Assembly: GCA_964460845.1 (NCBI GenBank) | Contig: CAYWRZ010000007.1 | Location: 1-64,000, forward strand | Length of the DNA stretch: 64,000 nt | Source of the DNA: CAYWRZ01 sp964460845 | GTDB taxonomy: Bacteria; Bacteroidota; Bacteroidia; Flavobacteriales_D; UBA2798 | Direction: 5' to 3' | Shown: piece by piece, positions 61,090 to 64,000 of the stretch | Layout of the letters: every line of letters starts with the position of its first letter | Position numbering within the stretch: the stretch's first letter is position 1 | Program-made: the position numbers and the translations under genes | The notes under the pieces: generated by a model | The model's input: only the letters and a program-made list of their open reading frames with translations | Told to the model about the DNA's origin: nothing | The model's database searches: none

Positions 61090-62223
61090 ATGCAAAACTA
61101 TCAGCTTCATATTTTGGTCGGTTGTGCCGATGCCCGCGATTTGAGCCAGCTTCATGTAGATGTAATGAACCGTAAAATCAGGGAATATAAGGAGCGCGGC
61201 ATTCGGGTCGAGTTCCACAACATCCGTACGGCCGGCTCGTTTATTACGCCCGATGTGTTTGAGGACATCCGGCAGATTATTCTTGATAGCTCTGAGAGTG
61301 TTGATATTCAAATAAATAAAGAATATTTCGTGCATATACAAACTCACGGGCACCTTACCGAGACTTCGAACCGGGATTACGTGAGCCATATCTACAACAT
61401 GGCGATTGTCGAGGGGTCGAACCTGAACTGCGGAATGCTGGGTGCTACGGGGGTAGGAGTCGAGTTGGAGCAGCTTTTGGTCGAAAGCAGGCTGACCTAT
61501 GCTACTTCGGGCGGTACGGCGCGCGTGGAGAAAGACGAGGATATACGTTCGCTTTTGCGGGAGGTATATGGGTATGACGGTTATCTTGCGGGCGACTGGA
61601 TAAAGAGCATCGACTACCTGCGTACCCATCCGCGTGCGCAGAAGGCTCGTTTGGAGCATCTTATTGAGGCCGATTCGTTGCTGTGCACCTTGGGTATCCA
61701 GATTACGGCCGGCATACAGGATTATTCCATCCACGCCCTTATCCGGCTCGACGGTGGGGTTCCTGAGGTGCCCTGGTGGGATGAAATGCAGCAGGAATTG
61801 CGGCAGTGCGTGGGCGAAACGCTGACAGTGCTGAAGCAGCAGTCGGAGCAGCAGAAGCCTTTAGCCGGACTCTTGTGTATGGCCGACCCCTGGGCTACTT
61901 CCCGTACGCTGGCGGCACGTTATTACTTGAAAAGCCGTGGCCTTATTTCCGAAAACGGATACCTTCCCAATACGATTTTTAACATTACCGGCAGCACCTT
62001 CGATGTGCCCGATACGCCTTTTGGGCCTTATGTGATAGCCGGCTTCTTTTATGCGGTGAAATACCTTCGTCTGACCGATCAGATGGTGATGGGAAATGAT
62101 GAGGCACAGACCGAACGTATGTTGGCCAAGCTGCGTCACGACCCGATTATGCGTATGCTGGCTGCCTATTTTAGGGTGAATTTTATCCCGATTACTCAGC
62201 GACAGTTGCTTGAGCAGAAATAA
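61090..62223 (+). CDS. Unknown protein with beta-carbonic-anhydrase-like N-terminal motifs
   Basis: A 377-aa soluble protein. The opening LHILVGCADARDLSQ, HNIRTAGSF and VHIQTHGHL follow the order of beta-carbonic anhydrase motifs (CxDxR, RxAGN, GHxxCG), but the last zinc-ligand Cys is absent. The rest (about residues 120-377) is helical and unassigned, with no membrane segment. ATG 61090 is chosen because it is the start of the conserved region; a frame at 61057 adds 11 residues. It converges with the aldehyde dehydrogenase. Confidence 0.75.
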   Translation: MQNYQLHILVGCADARDLSQLHVDVMNRKIREYKERGIRVEFHNIRTAGSFITPDVFEDIRQIILDSSESVDIQINKEYFVHIQTHGHLTETSNRDYVSHIYNMAIVEGSNLNCGMLGATGVGVELEQLLVESRLTYATSGGTARVEKDEDIRSLLREVYGYDGYLAGDWIKSIDYLRTHPRAQKARLEHLIEADSLLCTLGIQITAGIQDYSIHALIRLDGGVPEVPWWDEMQQELRQCVGETLTVLKQQSEQQKPLAGLLCMADPWATSRTLAARYYLKSRGLISENGYLPNTIFNITGSTFDVPDTPFGPYVIAGFFYAVKYLRLTDQMVMGNDEAQTERMLAKLRHDPIMRMLAAYFRVNFIPITQRQLLEQK

Positions 62224-62229
62224 GAATTT

Positions 62230-63630
62230 TCAGTACACGAGCAGGCGAGGCTCCATGTAATCGCGGATAGCGTATTTCACCCCTTCGCGACCGAAGCCCG
62301 AATCTTTTATACCGCCGTAGGGCATGTGATCGACACGGAAGGTTGGCACATCGTTCAGGATAACCCCGCCTACTTCGAGGGTTTCGAAAGCCTGTTTGAT
62401 GTATGCCTGTTGCTGTGTAAATACACCGCATTGCAGTCCGAAACGGCTGTCGTTCATTTTTTGCAATCCTTCTTCGAAGCGCTCGTATTTTTCGATCACT
62501 ACTACCGGACCGAATACTTCTTCGCTATGCACTTTCATGCCGGGATGCGTGCCGCTAAGCAGAGTGGGCGCGTAAAATGCGCCTTCTCTTTTGCCTCCGC
62601 ACAGCAGCGTGGCGCCTTGTCTCAACGCTTCATTCACCCATTCTTCGACACGTTGAGCATTGGCTTCGTCGATCATCGAAGCAATATCGGTCTCCGGATT
62701 GGCCGGATCGCCCTGGCGTAACTGCTGCACGCCCTGGATCATTTTCGTGACGAAATTTTCAAAAAGCGAATCATGCACAAAGATGCGTTGCGCGTGAATG
62801 CATACTTGCCCGGAGTAAGCAAATCCACCCACCAGGCAACGCTTTACCGCTTCGTCGATTGCCGCATCGGGTGCCAGCAGTACGCCGGCATTGCCGCCCA
62901 GCTCGAGCACTGTTTTTTTCTTTCCCGCTTTTTCTTTCATTTTCCAACCTACGTCGGGCGAACCGGTAAAGGAAAGCACAGCTATACGCGCGTCAGTGAC
63001 CAGTATTTCTCCTGTTTTCCGATCGCAGGGGAGAACCGAAAAAGCGCCCTTGGGAAGTTCTGTTTCGTCGAGAATGCGAGCCAGCTCCAGCGCGCTTAGC
63101 GGAGTGGAAGAGGCGGGTTTGAGTATGATGGGGCAGCCTGCGGCAATGGCAGGTGCGACCTTATGTGCCACCAGGTTGAGCGGGAAGTTAAAGGGGGTAA
63201 TGCCCGCCACAATTCCAGCCGGAAAATAGCGAACCAGGCCTTCTTTGCCTTCGCCTGCCGCTGTCCAGCCCAGATCGAGGTATTCGCGCGGAAGCCTTTT
63301 ACTTTCTTCGGCAGCGACGAGGAAAGTATCGGCGGCACGATCAATTTCACCCAGCGCGTAACGCATGGGCTTTCCGGATTCGGCCGAGAGAAGGCTGGCC
63401 AGCCTTTGCCGATCGTTGCGCAGCCGGATAGCCACGTGTTGCAATATCGCGTAACGCTTATGCGTGGGCAAGTGCTTCATCGCCCCTAATGCCTGTTCCG
63501 CTTTTTCGATGGCCTGCAAGATGTGCGCCGTTGAGGCAGCGGGCGTTTCGGCGATAAGCTGTCCGTGGTAAGGATTAACTACGGCTATATTTTTTTCGGA
63601 TTCTCGGATCCACTCTCCTCCAATATACAT
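62230..63630 (-). CDS. Aldehyde dehydrogenase family protein
   Basis: A 466-aa NAD(P)-dependent enzyme that oxidises aldehydes to acids. The cofactor loop FTGSPDVGWKM, catalytic Glu in LELGGN and catalytic Cys in YSGQVCIHAQRI are intact. Among the superfamily, the substrate pattern resembles the lactaldehyde/glyceraldehyde-3-phosphate (non-phosphorylating) branch, but this is only an impression. It converges with the carbonic-anhydrase-like gene, 6 nt apart. Confidence 0.92.
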   Translation of the reverse strand: MYIGGEWIRESEKNIAVVNPYHGQLIAETPAASTAHILQAIEKAEQALGAMKHLPTHKRYAILQHVAIRLRNDRQRLASLLSAESGKPMRYALGEIDRAADTFLVAAEESKRLPREYLDLGWTAAGEGKEGLVRYFPAGIVAGITPFNFPLNLVAHKVAPAIAAGCPIILKPASSTPLSALELARILDETELPKGAFSVLPCDRKTGEILVTDARIAVLSFTGSPDVGWKMKEKAGKKKTVLELGGNAGVLLAPDAAIDEAVKRCLVGGFAYSGQVCIHAQRIFVHDSLFENFVTKMIQGVQQLRQGDPANPETDIASMIDEANAQRVEEWVNEALRQGATLLCGGKREGAFYAPTLLSGTHPGMKVHSEEVFGPVVVIEKYERFEEGLQKMNDSRFGLQCGVFTQQQAYIKQAFETLEVGGVILNDVPTFRVDHMPYGGIKDSGFGREGVKYAIRDYMEPRLLVY

Positions 63631-63704
63631 GGCTTCGGGGCTTAAAAGTGCGACAAGCGGTTTTCTGTCTGCAAGATACGTAAGCAGATAATTGCTTTAA
63701 TCCC

Positions 63705-63712
63705 TAAATTTA
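63705..63712. promoter_or_regulatory. Palindromic box TAAATTTA between divergent genes
   Basis: TAAATTTA is its own reverse complement and differs from TAnnTTTG by one base in both directions. It lies 7 nt before the helical-repeat gene and 75 nt before the aldehyde dehydrogenase gene. It is only a weak promoter candidate. Confidence 0.25.
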
Positions 63713-63718
63713 GCGAAA

Positions 63719-64000
63719 ATGAATCTTCGATCCGAAATATTACAGGCGCGAACTCCCTCGCAGATAAGGCAGCTCAGCAATTATGTGGCGGCAGATTCGG
63801 CTCGGTTCAACACGTTTATGGCGCTGTTTTTAGGCCACGATGTGCGCGTCACACAATCTGCTTCGCGGGTGCTTATAGATTGCGCCCAACACAGCCCGGA
63901 ACGACTCAGTCCTTACCTGAAACCCATGCTGGAGCAATTGAAGCTTTCGGATAACGATACGGTAAAACGCAATGTGTTACGTGTGTTACAGGATGTGGAG
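63719..64000 (+). CDS. Helical-repeat (HEAT-like) protein, cut by window edge
   Basis: From the ATG at 63719 the frame stays open to the end of the window (94 codons). The product is entirely helical with hydrophobic-residue spacing of alpha-solenoid repeats (RQLSNYVAADSARFNTFMAL, PYLKPMLEQLKLSDNDTVKR). It resembles HEAT-type adaptor proteins, but the fragment is too short for a definite family. No signal peptide is seen. Confidence 0.6.
   Translation, partial: MNLRSEILQARTPSQIRQLSNYVAADSARFNTFMALFLGHDVRVTQSASRVLIDCAQHSPERLSPYLKPMLEQLKLSDNDTVKRNVLRVLQDVE

Overview
The window is about 64 kb of a Bacteroidota chromosome. The evidence is type IX secretion (T9SS) components and C-terminal sorting domains, the phylum's own form of RNA polymerase omega, the short type-3 ProS, and many start sites preceded by the Bacteroidota -7 promoter box TAnnTTTG. 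The lineage looks like the Chitinophagia/Saprospiria/Sphingobacteriia part of the phylum, but order and genus cannot be fixed by reading alone. Most of the window is ordinary, densely packed chromosome with short operons and many 4-nt ATGA overlaps.

Layout. 1-4.1 kb: Tyr/Trp/Gly-rich lipoprotein (cut by the window edge), proS, a conserved hypothetical, tRNA-Glu with rpsT, and radC. 4.2-7.4 kb: a WecB-type epimerase translationally coupled to a deacetylase-like protein, then a metallo-beta-lactamase-fold hydrolase. 7.4-12 kb: a 1099-aa envelope protein (degenerate peptidase-like domain, PD40 propeller, outer-membrane barrel) and an M20 amidohydrolase. 12-14.5 kb: der and era, initiator tRNA-Met and tRNA-Arg(CCG), each tRNA with a terminator. 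14.5-21.7 kb: an AT-richer accessory stretch downstream of the tRNAs, holding an orphan gene, a broken ORF, an SF2 helicase with two membrane helices, a WG-repeat secreted protein, a DUF4184 membrane protein and a 54-aa membrane protein. 22-24.1 kb: a radical-SAM/TIGR03915 pair of presumed DNA-repair proteins, the first ending in a sliding-clamp-binding-like motif.

24.2-38.1 kb: mostly envelope and accessory genes. These are a T9SS-exported hydrolase-like protein, a DUF2490 barrel coupled to a 635-aa periplasmic protein, an EVE/PUA-like protein, a five-repeat beta-flower protein, a DUF523 protein, a lipoprotein, a Crp/Fnr regulator next to an NAD(P)-binding reductase with an FNR-like operator between them, a TPR histidine kinase with its LuxR-type response regulator, and a T9SS delta-60-repeat protein. 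38.1-45.1 kb: purK-purE, an abundant-looking outer-membrane barrel, pcm, a Gfo/Idh/MocA oxidoreductase, and a lipoprotein coupled to an exopolysaccharide glycosylphosphotransferase.

45.1-54.1 kb: a porP/sprF plus PorE-like pair (T9SS-type), small conserved genes, an RRM RNA-binding protein, a TerB/J-domain protein, and the operon bamD-rpoZ-coaBC-porD. 54.2-64 kb: an alpha-oxoamine synthase, the operon parE-parC-class D beta-lactamase, a carbonic-anhydrase-like unknown, an aldehyde dehydrogenase, and the start of a helical-repeat protein. The genes most worth follow-up are the membrane-tethered helicase, the radical-SAM/TIGR03915 pair, the beta-lactamase embedded in the topoisomerase IV operon, and the FNR-like operator. 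No complete mobile element, CRISPR array, prophage or well-known multi-gene defence system was found.
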